Shown here: positions 11,300-24,501 of the stretch, piece after piece | Position numbering within the stretch: position 1 is the stretch's first letter | Layout: each line of letters starts with the position of its first letter | DNA from: Chaetomium olivaceum | Taxonomy: Eukaryota; Ascomycota; Sordariomycetes; Sordariales; Chaetomiaceae | Direction: 5' to 3' | Assembly (NCBI GenBank): GCA_039881045.1 | Contig: JAYWVB010000003.1 | Coordinates: forward strand, 124,001-188,000 | Length of the DNA: 64,000 nt | Notes under the pieces: model-generated | Told to the model about the DNA's origin: nothing | Databases searched by the model: none | The model's input: the letters and a program-made list of their open reading frames with translations, nothing else | Program-made: the position numbers and the translations under genes

Positions 11300-14200
11300 A
11301 TGGCGACAAAGGCGAAAAGTCCTGACAGACAAGCCGTGAGCGAGGACAGGTTTCCGGATGTTCCCCCGCTATCGGCCCAGAGTCACTGGTATTCAAAGCC
11401 GCCTGGGCTACCATTTAGCGACGAGGAGGATGTCGCGAGATTCCTACCCCAGCACGACCCGGACCTCTTCATGGAACGGTCAATGTCAAACCATAGCGTC
11501 AACTCGGGCGGGTCCCTGCAACGCTGTGCCAAGGAGGCCATTCCTCAACACATACATATATTCCCTGCCAGAGAGGCATCCCCTCACACAACCTCGCCTT
11601 TTAAAAGCCCGAAATTCGATGTGGCGACATTCCTAGCCAAGGAAGCCGCCAGTGAGAATTTAGCGCTCCGGGACATCGTCTGGCAACGCCCTGCCAGAGA
11701 GGCACCTCCTGAACACAATGGCTCGGCCAAGATTCGTGGTCTCTCTCGCCATCCCCAGGAGAAACCGGGAACCGCGCCCGTGAGGCGAGAGCCATCAGAC
11801 TATGGCCTCTTCAACACCTCTTCCAACAGACCAGCCGCAATCACCAAGTACGAGCGCCCCAAGGACCCCAAGGTCATGTGCTACCAATGCAACGAGCATC
11901 CCGAAGGCTTCCGAGGCGTGCATGAGTTGCGCCGCCACACCGAGGCCAAGCACAAGTCCACAGTCAAAAAATGGGTCTGCCGGAACCCGGCTGATGTTGG
12001 CATTCCTCATTCCGCGACGCCCGTCAAGCCGCTCAAGGACTGCAAGTCGTGCTCGCAGCAGAGGCAGTACAGTGCCTACTACAATGCTGCCGCGCATCTC
12101 CGGCGGACGCATTTTGGTTTCCGGTTCCGGAAGGCTGCGGCCGCCTCCAAGAATGAACAGGTCCTGGTCGGAGGCTGGCCCCCTATGAGCGAGTTGAAGA
12201 ACTGGATGGTTGATATTGACGTGCCGATAGACCCAGGAGACTCGCCTAGGAGCGTACTGGATTGGTCCATCCCACCAGAGTCACTCAAGACTCCCCCAGA
12301 GTCGGCCAGAGACCTACCGGAGTTGGGGGCGGCCATGGACCAAGCCGAGTTTGCAGTACCCATCGCCACTGCCGGTACTTCTGAGCCATATTACCCGCCG
12401 ATTGATGACGAGAACGGAGACCCTTTTGTCGGTTCTTTTGCCCGCCGTCAATCACGAACACCGTCAGTGATGATCTCGAGTGATTTTGAAACTCCAGACA
12501 CACCAATGGGAGAGGGCGAGCCGGATATCCTGGTGAGTCCTAGCGATGGAGAGAAACCCGAGCATGAGATTCCATTCACAGATTCCGGCTATGCGACCGC
12601 ACGACTCGGGAATCTCCAATCACCTATTGGCGGGGACAGTCGTGAGGACAGCAGCGACGCGAGGACATACATCTCAGCAGCAACAACAACAGTCGGCCCG
12701 GTGGTGGTTCAGCATTCCATCTCCGAGGTTTGTGACGACATCTATCGCCGGGTCCAGCAGCATGTCGGCGAGGACAACAAGAATCTGTTGGACGGCATGC
12801 CCGATCTCATCAAGGCATTTGCCATTCGCCTAGCCCATCTTGAACCAAGCGATGCCAACCGTCGGATCATGCATTTTGTCTACAGTCACCACCGGCGAGT
12901 ATTACCCATTCTTATTGTGCTAAAGGTCTGCACAACGAGCAATTGCTGATTCGAACCTCGTCTAGTGACATTGCCTCTCGATTGCGGCAGATGCTTCAGC
13001 CAGAATCACAAGATGATGAGGTTTCCTGTCGCGATTTGCAAGGCGGGATGTCTGTCACGGAGAAAATGCGCATGTGGGCAAGCAAGCCTCAAGATTTGGA
13101 CACCACCCCCGTTGATGCTTCAGAGTGCTTTCAGGGAGTTGAAGAAGACGCCGACGAAAAAACAACCGATCCCGGACTGCCAACCTACAGCCGAGCAATT
13201 CTACAAAGTAAGGCCTACGAGTGGTTGATTCAACACTTGTTGAAGGAGTCGTCATTCTTCTGGGGGCACGGCCGGCGTATTCTGGACGAGATTCGTTCTG
13301 CCATTTTAACTGGCCTCCCCGCTGGAAGAATCAGCAAAAACCGTGACCCAGACATACACCGAGCCGAGTTTCGCATGCCCTTGCTCCAACTCAAACAGTG
13401 TCTGTTACGGGAGAGCCAGAGGACGACCACTGCTTGGGGTTGGAGGGATGTGTTCGCCGTGTTGTACACATCCTTCTCCCCGGTGGTGCTGGTCAGCTCG
13501 TCTGATGGTGATGACGCCTGCATCCTGGCAACCAAGGTGGGGGAATACATTGACCAGACATGGGGAAAGGACAGAGAGTCGCTCATAAAACTCTGGGTCG
13601 CCTTGGCACGGGAGCTCCGCGAAGTTGATGCTAGCGCCGGTGAGTACGACGATATCCCTATGGCTCTCCCTCCAGGGTAAGTAACCGAGCATAGCGCTAA
13701 TGTTGAAGGCAGGCATCCCAGCTACCCTGAGTGTGTTTGTCGAGGGTGTCCCATACTCCATCGCGGAGCAGGGAGAACAACTAGCTTGGCTTCTCACCGC
13801 CCTCCAAAGCTCTGAGAATCAGGAAGGCATCTTCAGGAAACCCTCAATTGTTAAGAGGGATGCTGGCACCTGGGAGATTCGGGCCGAATCGACAGCAGCA
13901 CCTGTCGTTAACAATGGAGGATTGTCCTTGTTGAGCAGCCTCGGTTGGCTCGGCATGGGCAGTGTCAGGAAACCGGTCATTGTCCATGGATTTCCGACCC
14001 TTCGTCGCCCGTCGGCATCGTTCCGCAAAGGCCTGGAAATATCGCCGTCCGTTTTGTTTTCGCTCATCCCGCCCGAATCACTTGTTGCAAAAGATGGGCA
14101 CGTGCGCCTGTTTGGGGCCGATCGAGTTCTTGAGCTCGTCGATGAGACACAAGGTGTGTGTCTTTGGCATGCGGCCCCAATGGAAGGCGAGGGTTGTGGA

Positions 14201-15901
14201 TGTCAGCGGAATCCAGGACTCCAAATATCTGGTGACATTCAACAATTCCGACACGTCGTGGACACCTGCCCCGCCTCTAACGGTCTTGAAACCAACGCCA
14301 GCACATCACCTCCTCGTGCGTTTGAAACCAATCTTCAGAACCTAGCTACTCGAGAGGGCCGTTCCGTTGTTGCAGCTTCGGACTACCAGGATTCGAGCTC
14401 AGATTGCCCCGAGACATCATTGGACTCAGAGATGATGTCGATTCCAGACTCCTCAGAATCTCCGGCCTGTGAAATTCCATCTCAGTTGTCCACAGCCGTT
14501 GACGTAGCTACCTATCAGCTGCTCCAAGAGTTCCATGCCCTTTCAGCCACTGGGGTTGCCAACCTTTGGAGTTCTCAGAGTCCATTATCTGATGCAGCCA
14601 CTGGTTTAGGGGTTGCGCCAGTGAACTGCCGACCACAAAATGAGGCTCGGCAGAGCCGCGGAGGGGCTGGCCCTCGCTCGTCGAACGCCTCACGGAGCAA
14701 AACTTTGGAACGAATCCCACAGCGTGGTAGCCGCAAAAGGGCGGCTCGCGATGATGACGAAGCAGAGGACCAGGAGGACGGACAGGGGGACATGCGCCCT
14801 CCAAAAAAGCCAAGAAATGGGCAGGACCTCCCACTGGCTTGTCCGTTTTGGAAGTTTGACCCCGACAGGCATCGCAAGTGTGGAAAAATGGACAATTTTT
14901 TCCGGGTCAACCGCGTGAAACAGCATCTGGCCCGGAGCCACGCCGAGCCCGACGTCTACTGCGAGCGGTGCAAAACCGTATTTCAGGATGATGACGCGCA
15001 TCAGCGCCATCTGCAAGAGATCGGCGCATGTGTATTCCAGCCTTGGGATCCCGGACATCGGCTCATCACACGTCGGCAGCAGAGCGAACTTCGCAAAAAG
15101 TCAACGGCCATCTCAGAGGCTGAGCGATGGTTTGCCGTCTGGCGCATCATATTCCCCGGTCACCCGCCACCGCCTTCGCCATACATCGATATTGGCCTCT
15201 CAGACGCCCTTCGCCACTTTAGGGAATACGCAACAGGCCCACGAGTGGAAGTCGCGCTCCGGGCCGCGGGGCTCCACGAGGTTGATTTGCTTCTATGTGC
15301 TCCCGAAGTTGTTTCCCGGGCGATTGGCTTCTTGGTTGATGGTTTTGCGTTGTCCCGTGCGTCTCCGAATCGCTCTCCTGCCCAGAGTGAAAGCTCAAGG
15401 TCTGAACGATCCGGACAAGCAACCAATACTAGCACCTTTGCGGATAGTGGAGTGGCTTTAAGCAGCCAGCATGCTGGGCCTCCCGCCCCGGAGGATACGT
15501 CCTGGGTTGAGCCAGCCACTCCCCAACAAGCTTTCTTCGAGGAGAGACAGGCTTCTCTCGCGAGGAGCGCCACAAACTTTGGCAATTACCAGCCTGGGGC
15601 GATCAATGCCAACCTTGACACCCGCGATGATATTCCGTTCCCAGTCACTATGCTCGGCGTTGGTGCCGATATTGACGGCAACGAGCCGGTCGTTCCCAGT
15701 ATTCCTGGGGAAGGTATCAGGGCCGAGAGTCAGACGCACTTGGTCGGTGATTACCTTGGCGAAAACTTGGGAGAATTTCCCGGCTTTGGTGACAACCATG
15801 AACTTTGGGGCGCGTCTGAGGGGGAAGCAGTCGATCAAGAATTGTTCGAGCGCTTGAAGACCCCTGAATTCAGCACTTTGTCCCCCACATACTGGCCTTA
15901 G
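11300..15901 (+). CDS. Large fungal zinc-finger (C2H2-like) protein
   Basis: Proposed exons 11300-12925, 12991-13639 and 13713-15901 (about 1,487 aa). The second intron (73 nt, GTGAGT donor) is phase-consistent. The first junction is less certain: a donor at 12899 is also in frame. The start at 11300 (MATKAKSPDRQ) was preferred over the open extension back to 11129, which reads like leader. N-terminal part: a Cys/His finger (CYQCNEHPEGFRGVHELRRH, then TEAKHKS) and a second Cys/His cluster (CKSCSQQ ... HLRRTH). Middle part, across exon 3: KGLEI motif region (genomic 14030-14160) found in fungal proteins of unknown role. C-terminal part: acidic/basic linker, then ACPFWKFDPDRHRKC ... RVKQHLARSHAEPDVYCERC, the recurring fungal CPF-type zinc finger often in STAND-associated or transcription-factor-like proteins. 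Probably a nuclear or signalling regulator. It might be two adjacent genes, but frames and introns connect continuously. Confidence 0.65.
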
Positions 15902-16740
15902 CCGGATGTACCACTTCAATAGTACATAGCCATCCTTCGTTACAATCCATCGTCATCAAAGCTTGCTTCGCAAGACTCTAGTATAACATCTCTCGCATTG
16001 TTTAGCCCTCGGCTCAACGAGTAAGCTTCATCCCAACTACGTCAAGGGACTCTCTGCGTCTGAGCTATCGGATGCCCGGCAGAAGTGACATCTAACGGAC
16101 ACGCGAAGTTCCCAACCATTGGTATTGTTTTGTGGTTGCGCGAGTGGTTAAACAGGAAAGTGGAGGCCGGAGACCGGGCCGTCGCGGGTCCGGGTCGGCC
16201 TTGGCTGCTTGGCTCCGGCCCCGGGACCGGAATGCCCCACAAGACCCGCTCGGCGCCACCGCTCAACTCTCCCTCCCTCGGCGAGCTCAGAAACCAGTCC
16301 GGGCCGGACTTATCAAGGCATACCGGTAAGAGTATTCTATAACTGTCTTTGATAAAATACCGTCGGTGTCATAGCAGTAGCTAGTTGTTGAACTAGAACC
16401 TTCTTGATTCCCAATCCCCTGTAGTTAAATGGAGAATCTTGAATGTCTTCGAGGCTTGCTAAAGCGTTTGAGCTAAAGGGGCAATAACAATGGAGTCGCT
16501 CTGGGTTTCTTGTCCTAGGGGTGCAGTTCCGCCGCCCCTTGGTATGCTTCATGATTTGTCGCCCAACCCTGCTCCAGCCTTTTATTCAGCACCGCGGCCA
16601 CGACGTGTAATCCTGCCCAGGCGTTACACAGGCATGCAGCTGAAATGTGGGAATAAACCGATATGCATTTTACTAAAACGCTTGCCTAATATTGCTGATT
16701 ACTACCAAACTTGATATTCCCCCCCAGCCGAATACTGCTC
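15902..16740. other. Intergenic between zinc-finger gene and HR-PKS 3' end
   Basis: Convergent 3' ends flank this spacer. It contains copy B of the GC-rich repeat (16209-16241). No coding frame is convincing. Confidence 0.4.
16209..16241 (+). repeat. GC-rich 32-bp repeat, copy B
   Basis: Near-identical to 10349-10380 (see copy A), with CCCC in place of CCC in the centre and CCCCACA in place of CCCTACA at the end. The flanking sequence is not alike, so the match is confined to about 33 bp. Confidence 0.6.
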
Positions 16741-19700
16741 TTACTCCGCCACTTCCGGAATTTCCTTGGGCGTGGCTGAGGAGCTACTTGCAATCTTCTT
16801 GGCCGTAGCCACAATGGGTACGGCAGCCATGATGTCAAAGACGGTCACCTGGGCGGCGAACACCTTGAGTGCCCAGTTTGCCATCTCAATGGCCACGAGC
16901 GAGTCGATGCCGTACGAATGCAGGTACCTGTCGGTATCAATCTCGCCCGCCGTCGTCTGTAGCATCTTGGCCACGCGGTCTACTAACGCCTCCGTCACCA
17001 CCTTGGTCGCTTCTTCCAGGGTCTTCGCCCGTGACAGTTGTCCCCGAACATCGTCCACATTGCCGTTCGTCGAAGCCTTGCTTTGGCCTTTGAGGCCGGT
17101 TCGGGCCATGACGGCAAACTTGGGGTCATCTAGGTACCAGGGCGCTTCAAACTCGCCCGCAACCACGCTGCCGCCCGTCGCAATGCCGGTGACGATCTGA
17201 GCTGAGTCCCGACCCGCGACGTCTCCCGAGATGGCAAGCCACACCAGTTCGGCCACCTCGTGCTGGTCGAGGCCGTAAGGCCCCGCGAGGTCCTTCAGGG
17301 CTTGTGTCATGCCCGTCTCGGCCAAGATGCCCGCGTCCTTTACGATGCTGACGTCGACCGTGGTAGCGTGCTTGCCCTGTCCGCGCCGGAAGTGCGCGAT
17401 GGCGTCCTGGTACGTGCTGCCCGCGGCGTAGTTGGCCACGCCCCGGCTGCCGAAGATGGCGGTAAATGAGGCCAGGCTGATGAAGAAGTCGACGTCTGGT
17501 AGGGCGGTGTGCAGGTTCCAGGTACCGTGGATCTTGGGCCGTGTTGATTCCGTCCAGTCGGAGTAGGTCATGTTGCGGAAGAGCGCGTCCCGTAGGACCA
17601 TGGCGCACTGAATGACGCCCGCGACACGGCCGAGCTGCTCGGTGCACCGGTCGACGGCATGTTGGACTGCGTCCGCATCGGCGACGTCGCAGGGTAGCAC
17701 GAGGACCTGGACGCCACGGTCTTCCAACTGCCGGACGAGCTCCCGGGCTTCTGAGCGTTCGTGGGCATCAGCGGACCGGGATAGGAAGCACAACTTGCGA
17801 GCTCCGTGATCGACGAGCATGCCGGACAGGCTCCGGCCAAGCCCACCTAACCCACCTGCGAGGAGGTATGCCGCATCGGGGTCGAGTCGCACCGCTTCCG
17901 TGGTGCGCGTTAGCGACCGCCAAAGCGGCACCGTTTGTTTGCCGTCCTCAAACGACAGCACGATTTTGCCCACATGTTGGCCAGACTGCATCAGGCGGAA
18001 CGCGCTCTCGACCTCCCCGGCCGCGAACACCTTCACAGGACTGACCGGTCTGACCGCCCCGTCCGCCAACAACCCAAACACCCCTTTCAAAATCTCCCCC
18101 ATCAACTCCGGCCTCTCCAGCATCACTCTCCGCAAATCAAAGAAAGTAAACGTCGCCCCCTCCAAAAACGGCCTCATCTCCAACCTTGCATTATCCATGA
18201 TATCCCGCACCCCAATCTCCACAAACGTCCCCCCCGGCGCCACACAATACCACGACTCCCTCAACGCCTCCCCCGCCAACGAATTCAGCACCACATCCAC
18301 TCCCCTCCCCCGGTCGCCGCCATCACGCCCCTCCTAAAACCCCTCCCCGGCTCCCCCCTCGAACTAAAGATCCTCCCCTCCTCCACCCCATACACCTCCC
18401 TCACCACCCTCCTCTTCCCCTCCGACCCCACCGTCACATACACCTCCAACCCCAACCACCTCGCCACCTGCAGCGCCGCCTGCCCCACCCCGCCCGCGGC
18501 CCCATGAATCAGCACGCTCTGCCCCCTGCGCGCCCGCGCCAGGTACACCAGCGCATACCACGCGGTGCCGTGCGCCAGCGGGAGGGTCGCGGCGTCGGTG
18601 AAGGAGAGGGTGTCGGGGATGGCGTGCACGAGGGAGTGGTGTGCGCGGTGCAGGGTGCGGTGCGAGCCCGGGCGGCAGAGGGCGACGCGGGAGCCGGGCC
18701 GGTAGAGAGTGGCGGGCACGTGGCGGCCGGTGCGCAGGATGGTGCCCGCGGCGTCGAAGCCCAGCTCGGTTGTGGGCAGCTGGCCGAGGGCGGTCATTAC
18801 GTCGCGGAAGCTGTGCGGAGAGAGGGGGAGGGGGGGTTAGTTGGTTTGTTTGGTTTGGGGAGGGGTTATGGTTGTGGATTGGAGAGTGCGGGATTCAGGG
18901 GTTCAGGTGCTCAGGGGTAAAAGCGTCAGGGACTTACTTGAGCGAGGTGGCCTTGACTTCGATTTCCACCTCGTCGTCGCCTAGTGGCGTGTCGGGGAGT
19001 GTGTCTGGCTCAAAGCAGAGCGTGTCTAGCAGTCCTGCGTTGCGGACGCTAAGTTTGAGCGGAGTGCCGGCCTCTTCGAGCGGGATTTGCTTGACCGTCG
19101 CCGTCTCTGTTCTGGGCACCCCGAGACTCTCGAGCAGGTCGGTGTTTATCTCACCGTCTTCAATAACTCTGCTAACCTCTATGGTGCTGTTGTTGATTCT
19201 GAACTCGTTCTCCCCGCTGGGGCTTTGAAAGGCCCGGAGGACCAGCCCTGATAGCGTGCCCACCTCCATGCTGGGAAGATCGAGCTGCAGAGTGTGGAAC
19301 ACGATCCCCGGCTCCTCACTGCGCACGACACGCGCCAAACCCGTCACTATTGCGTTGCTGGGATCTGTCTCTGGGAACGCCCCAACCCAAAGCACCTTTT
19401 GTGCGCCCAGGACTAGGGCCTTGATGAAGGTAAAGTCGTCTTCGGTGAGTTGCCGCAGCACCGGACGGTCGACCTCCACAAGTGAGATACACGCCTTACC
19501 CTCGACGGTAGCAGTGTTGCAGGCGCCCCACGTCTGCAAGGAAGTAGGATAGCCCGCAGATGACAGATGTGCTACTAGAGAACTGGTGAGGTCCGCTACT
19601 GCCGCTGAGGGGTCTGGGCATTGGAGAATGACCACCTCGGGGTGGCCACCAACGCCGTTTGGGGCAATTTCTGGTCTGCGATGGCCGAACAACATGACGA

Positions 19701-22700
19701 ACCGCGCGTCAAAACCCACGCCGTCCAGCTTGACCCAGTCTTGGATACCAACCGCCCGGCCGCGTCTCTCAATGTCGTCGGCTTGTTCGGCAAGTGCGGT
19801 GACGAATAGCCGACCGTTGCTCGCTACCAGCTTTGCAGCAGCCTCCACAACGGGCATCATTGGGGTCTCGTCTTGAGTCTCCTTGAGAACAGAGTCTTGA
19901 GTCTCCTTGGGAACAGAGTCTTGAGTCTCCTTGGGAACAGAGTGGACAATGACCAGGTCGAATTTGCCGGAATCTCCCTCAGCTGGGTTTCGCACCACCA
20001 CGTCCACATCAGGTGATGTCTGGGCGTGTTCTTCCACTGCCTTCTTCGTGGCCTCATCGGGCACGTGGATGGTATAGCTCGCCGTTTTCAGAACATCGGC
20101 GATATCAAGAGCTGAGAGGAGTGGCTCAGAACTGCCCGTGTTGACAAACTCGGCAATGGACGCTTCGGGCTTGTTGTGACGGATGAGTTTGATCACCTAA
20201 GCAGTAAGCATTCGTACCCTTTTAGTTGGTTAGAAGGGATGGCCCACCTCGGACAAGACTTCGGCCGCTTCACTTAAAGTCGCAGGGCTAGCAGCCACAG
20301 CTGACTCTATGTGAGTCCTCAGTTCTTCCTGCGTCAAGAACTCCAACGCCGGCCGCCAAACCAGCTTGCTGCAGATGCTCCTTGCCGCCTCAGCTGCACT
20401 CTCCTCCGTACGAACACCTGCTAGCTCGGCGCAGCACAACCCGGTTATCTTCAGTACCGGGTGTCCACCAACATCCTCCTGCATGGTCATATCCGCCATA
20501 ATTTCACTGTTCCCGTGCCTCGACACAGTGGAGTACCCGCTGATCTGGGCCTTGGGCTCGTTGGGAAACTCCGTCGATATGACGACCTCGTCGATGGACT
20601 TCGGCACCATCGCCTTCATCGCCTGGTTCGAGCCATGTCCAAAGGCAGTAAACGCCAGATGGATGACCGCGTCGAGAGTCGCGGGGTGCACGACCAGGGG
20701 TTTCTGGGATCCGGTGCCAAGCCCAGTCTCAGGGACGCTGACAGAGCCGTAGCTTTGCGTGGGTGTCGTGCGTGCGGAGGTTAAGTTCTTGAATACCGGG
20801 CCGTATTGGAGTCCCGCGGAAGCCATGCGTTGATAGAAGTGCTCGACCTTGACGGGGAATTTGCACAGCTCGGAAGCCTGTTGTAAGCGCCTCTCCCACG
20901 CTTTTTGATGGGCGTCGACTGTTTTTGTGCCGTTATCCTGGGCGTCTTGCTGCTTTTCGGGGTGGTACTCGAGCTGGATCAAGCCGATGCAGTTCCTCTC
21001 GAGAGCCTTGCCGTCTGGGGAACTCGAAATCGAGAACTCGGCCCACTCGGCTGATGTTGCCTTGTTGGTAGTGAGGTGAGGCCGGAGGCTGACGGAGTAT
21101 TCAATCGACGATGTCTCTTGTAGGACCAACGGCGTGGTCATGTGGATGTCCCTGAGCCGGAACTTGGATACTTCCCGGCCAGTATCAGCAGTGAATAAAG
21201 CAGCTTCGGCGGCCATGGCAAGGAACCCCGCTGCAGGAAACAGAACAGTGTTGTGGATCTTGTGGTCTGCTATCCAGGGTTCCTTCGCCAGGTTGAGATG
21301 GCCTCGCCACACATGTTCGCCAGCGACTAGGGCCGGGGAGGTAGCCCCGAGTAGGCTGCCCGTTGTGGGCTCGCGGAGCCGATACTCCCTCGCCACCCGA
21401 GACTCGGCCCAGTGGGCGCGTGAATGGTCCCACGGGTATGGGGGAAGGTCGACCAGAATTTGAGTGCCCTTGGGGGTTTGGTTGATCGCGCGGAAGTCCA
21501 GGGGGTACCCCCTCGCGAACAAGCTGCCGGCCAGCTCGAGGGCAGTTTCTTGCCCGTTCCTATCGCGCTTTAGTGCCGAATAGTACTGGACGTCTGTGAT
21601 GCCCACAGCTTGCAGGTTCTGAGATGTCGGGCCCTGCAGCGCAGGATGTGGACCAATTTCCACAAAGACGTCGGGGGCGTCGCTTTTTCTGCCTGCCAGA
21701 CGTTGCACGGCAGTCGAGAACTTGACCGGCGAGATAAGGTTCCTGACCCAGTACGCCGGGCCCAGCTCGCTCGGGTCGTTAACCATTTGGCCCGTGACGC
21801 TCGAGTACATGACGCACCCCGACTCCAATCCGCCCTTGGCCTCGGCCTTCCCCTTACCACCCGTCTTGCCCACATCCGAAATTGCCTCGAGATATTCCCT
21901 TGCAACGGCCTGCATATGTGGCGAGTGGTACGCGACATCAACCCGCAACAGCCTCGCAAACACCCCCCTCTCCTTCAACACCTCCTCCAGTCTCTCCACG
22001 GCCTCCTTATTTCCCGACACCGTCACACTGGCCGGCGCATTCTCACACGCCACCCACACCTTCCCCGTAAACCCTTCCTCCCTAATCCACCCGGCAAGCT
22101 CCTCCGGCCCCGCCCCAACAGCCATCATCGCCCCCTGAGGAACGCCCTCCATCTCCCCCAGCCTCGCTGCCGCAACCCCCCTATAATACGCCACCTTCCA
22201 CGCCTCCTCCCTCGTCAATACCCCAGCACAGTACGCCGCCGCCATCTCCCCGCTCGAATGCCCCACCACCGCCGCCGGCTTCACCCCCCACCCCTTATCG
22301 CCCTCATTCTCTGGATCACCGCACAGCATATCCACCACCGCCACCTGCAGCACCGTACACAGCGGCTGCGCAAACCTCGCCACCCTCAAGCGGGACGTCG
22401 ATTTCGGGCGCGCGAGCTCTTCTGCCGCTGACCAGGTGCTGCCGAGGGCGGAGCGCAGGTAGGCGTCGGCGGCGAGGATGCTGGCCCGGAAGCGCGGGTT
22501 GGAGAGGAAGAGGGCGTGGCCCATGGCGGGGTACTGTGCGCCTTGGCCGGTGAAGATGAAGGTGAGAGAGGGGGGACGGGAGGTAAGGGTTGGTGGTGGG
22601 GGTGGTAGGGAGGGGGTGAGGAGGTCGGTGAGGGTGGAGGCGAGAGTGTGCGTCTTCCATTGGTGGTGGGTGCGCCGCGTGTTGAGGGTGTTGGCGAGGG

Positions 22701-24501
22701 CGTGGAGGTAGGCTTGTTCTTGTTTGGGGCGGATGGTGCGTTGCTTGGTGGTGAGGTGGGTTTTGAGGGAATCGATGACGCGGGCGATGCCGGCTTTGTC
22801 TTGGGCACTGATGGTAAAGAGAAGGGGGACTGGCGGTTGTGGTGCTGCGTCAATGGCTGTGTCGACTTCGGCGTTGGTGCCATTGACACCGTTCGTTCCG
22901 TTGACACCATTTGTGCCGTGGTCGTTGATACCGTGGCCGTTGATGCCGTGGCCGTTGATGCCGTGGCCGTTGACGCCATTTTTCGCGTGTTCAACAGTCT
23001 GCCCGCGAATACCCCTCTCGGCAAGATAACTCTGAGCATCATCTAAAATGACATGCGCATTGGAGCCACCGTATCCAAAGGAGTTCACACTGATACGGCG
23101 GAGACCGTCTGTAGGCCACGGCATAACCGTACGAGGAACCTGCAGGTTCCACTCGTCCATCTTTAAAGCCGGATTCGGAGTAGTGAGGTTGATGTTGGGC
23201 GGGATGACCCCCTTTTCCAACATCAACACGCTCTTTATCACAGCAGCAAGGCCAGCGCCAGCCTCAAGATGCCCGATCTCGTCGGAAGCCCGTCAGTATT
23301 GGCAAAGTACATGATATATAGTCGTCGAGTGAAGTGCTTACATTGGATTTGACAGAGCCAACAATGAGCTTCTTGCCGTTGCTACGACCGGCGGCAATTG
23401 TCCTGGACAGGGCTGTTGTTTCCTCCAAGTCACCGGCCTTGGTTCCCGTCCCCTATCGAGCGAAATAATTACTGGTTAGTACGGCATACCATGATTTGAA
23501 ATATGGGTTTGGATGACATACATGTGCTTCGACATAGCTAGTTTGGTCATAGTCGAGACCAGCACGGTCATAGACGTCTTGTATCAGCGACGCTTGAGCG
23601 TCAGAACTGGGTAGCGTGAACCCCTTGGTGTGGCCATCTTGGTTAGAACCAGAACCACGAACCACGGCCCGGATCGGGTCTCCATTGAGGATAGCATCGT
23701 CTACACGCTTGAGCACCACAACGGCAAAGCCTTCGCCTCGCCCATACCCATCCGCGGATGCGTCAAATGTCTTGCACTTTCCATCAGGCGACAGAAACCC
23801 CTGACCGGTCTGAAATATGAACATACTTGGGCTGATCATGAGGTTGCAACCGCCCACAATTGCCATGTCCGTTTCCCCGCTTCGGAGACTCTCACAGGCG
23901 AGGTGCAGCGCGACCAGACTGGAAGAGCACGCCGTAGCTACCGTGAAACTCGGCCCTTGCAGGTCGAACAGCCACGAGACTCTGTTGGAGAGCGATGTAC
24001 GCTGCAAGCCCGTCATGGAATACGGGAGGGACGTTTCTGGGTCGCGATTTACCACCTCTCGGTAGTCGTCGGTGAACTGTCCCATAAACACACCCGTCTT
24101 GGTTCCGGCGATCTCCCTCAGAGGGTGGCCGGCGGCGTCGAGCGCCTCGTACACGACTTCTAGCATGAGCCTTTGCTGGGGGTCCATTGCGCTTGCCTCA
24201 TCGCGGGAGATGTTGAAGAATTTGGCGTCGAAGAGCGAGATATCTTCTTGGAGAAAGTGCCCCCCTTTTGCTGTGTTGCCGGTAAAGGCGTCGGCGTTGA
24301 ACCGGTCGCGGGGGATAGGGGACCAGGCGGCTGCGAGGCGTGGTCAGTCGGTGTTGTAGGTAGATTTGCAAAAGTTCACTCACATTCGCCATTGTAGATA
24401 GAATCCCAGAAGCTCTCTAGGCTTTTGCCGGCACCAGGCATTCGGCAAGCAAGCCCCGTAATGGCTACCGGAGCCGTCGTTTCGCTCTTGGCCTGAACCA
24501 T
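16741..24501 (-). CDS. Highly reducing iterative type I polyketide synthase
   Basis: Cluster core gene building a reduced polyketide chain. Exons, on the minus strand: 24501-24384, 24330-23522, 23452-23342, 23277-20248, 20196-18938, 18810-16741. Introns are 51-127 nt and all splice in phase. About 2,465 aa after one correction. Domains: KS (active Cys at about residue 174 in VATACSSSL, later VEAHGTGT and GHLEAGAG); AT (GHSSGEMAAAYCAG, Ser near 687); DH (IADH, His near 1018, with HPATLDAVIH); a degenerate methyltransferase region (SIAEFVNTGSS replaces the Gly-rich SAM loop); ER (GAAGGVGQAALQVA); KR (GGLGGLGRSLSGML, ANYAAGSTYQDA); C-terminal ACP (SYGIDSLVAIEMANW). Order and size match HR-PKS partners of resorcylic acid lactone synthases. 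Oddities: a one-base frameshift in a G-rich run in the ER (18302-18311) and two in-frame minisatellites. It is divergent from the ACP-TE gene, so a shared promoter is likely. Confidence 0.9.
19868..19939 (-). repeat. Coding 24-bp tandem repeat (SVPKETQD) in HR-PKS
   Basis: Three tandem 24-bp units encode Ser-Val-Pro/Leu-Lys-Glu-Thr-Gln-Asp. They lie in the inactive methyltransferase remnant of the HR-PKS. Being in-frame, they add eight residues per unit. Confidence 0.75.
22873..22985 (-). repeat. Coding Asn-Gly-His minisatellite in HR-PKS KS-AT linker
   Basis: Tandem 15-bp units (CCGTGGCCGTTGATG on the + strand) and related units encode NGHGI repeats followed by NGVNGT repeats. This low-complexity, flexible segment joins the KS and AT regions. 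A similar Asn-Gly-rich linker separates the two domains of the halogenase-methyltransferase at 34690-34830. Confidence 0.75.

Noticed and set aside
21610..22431. Long + strand frame inside the HR-PKS AT region
   Set aside because: Antisense to a fully conserved PKS domain; His/Pro/Arg-rich composition typical of GC-rich shadow frames.
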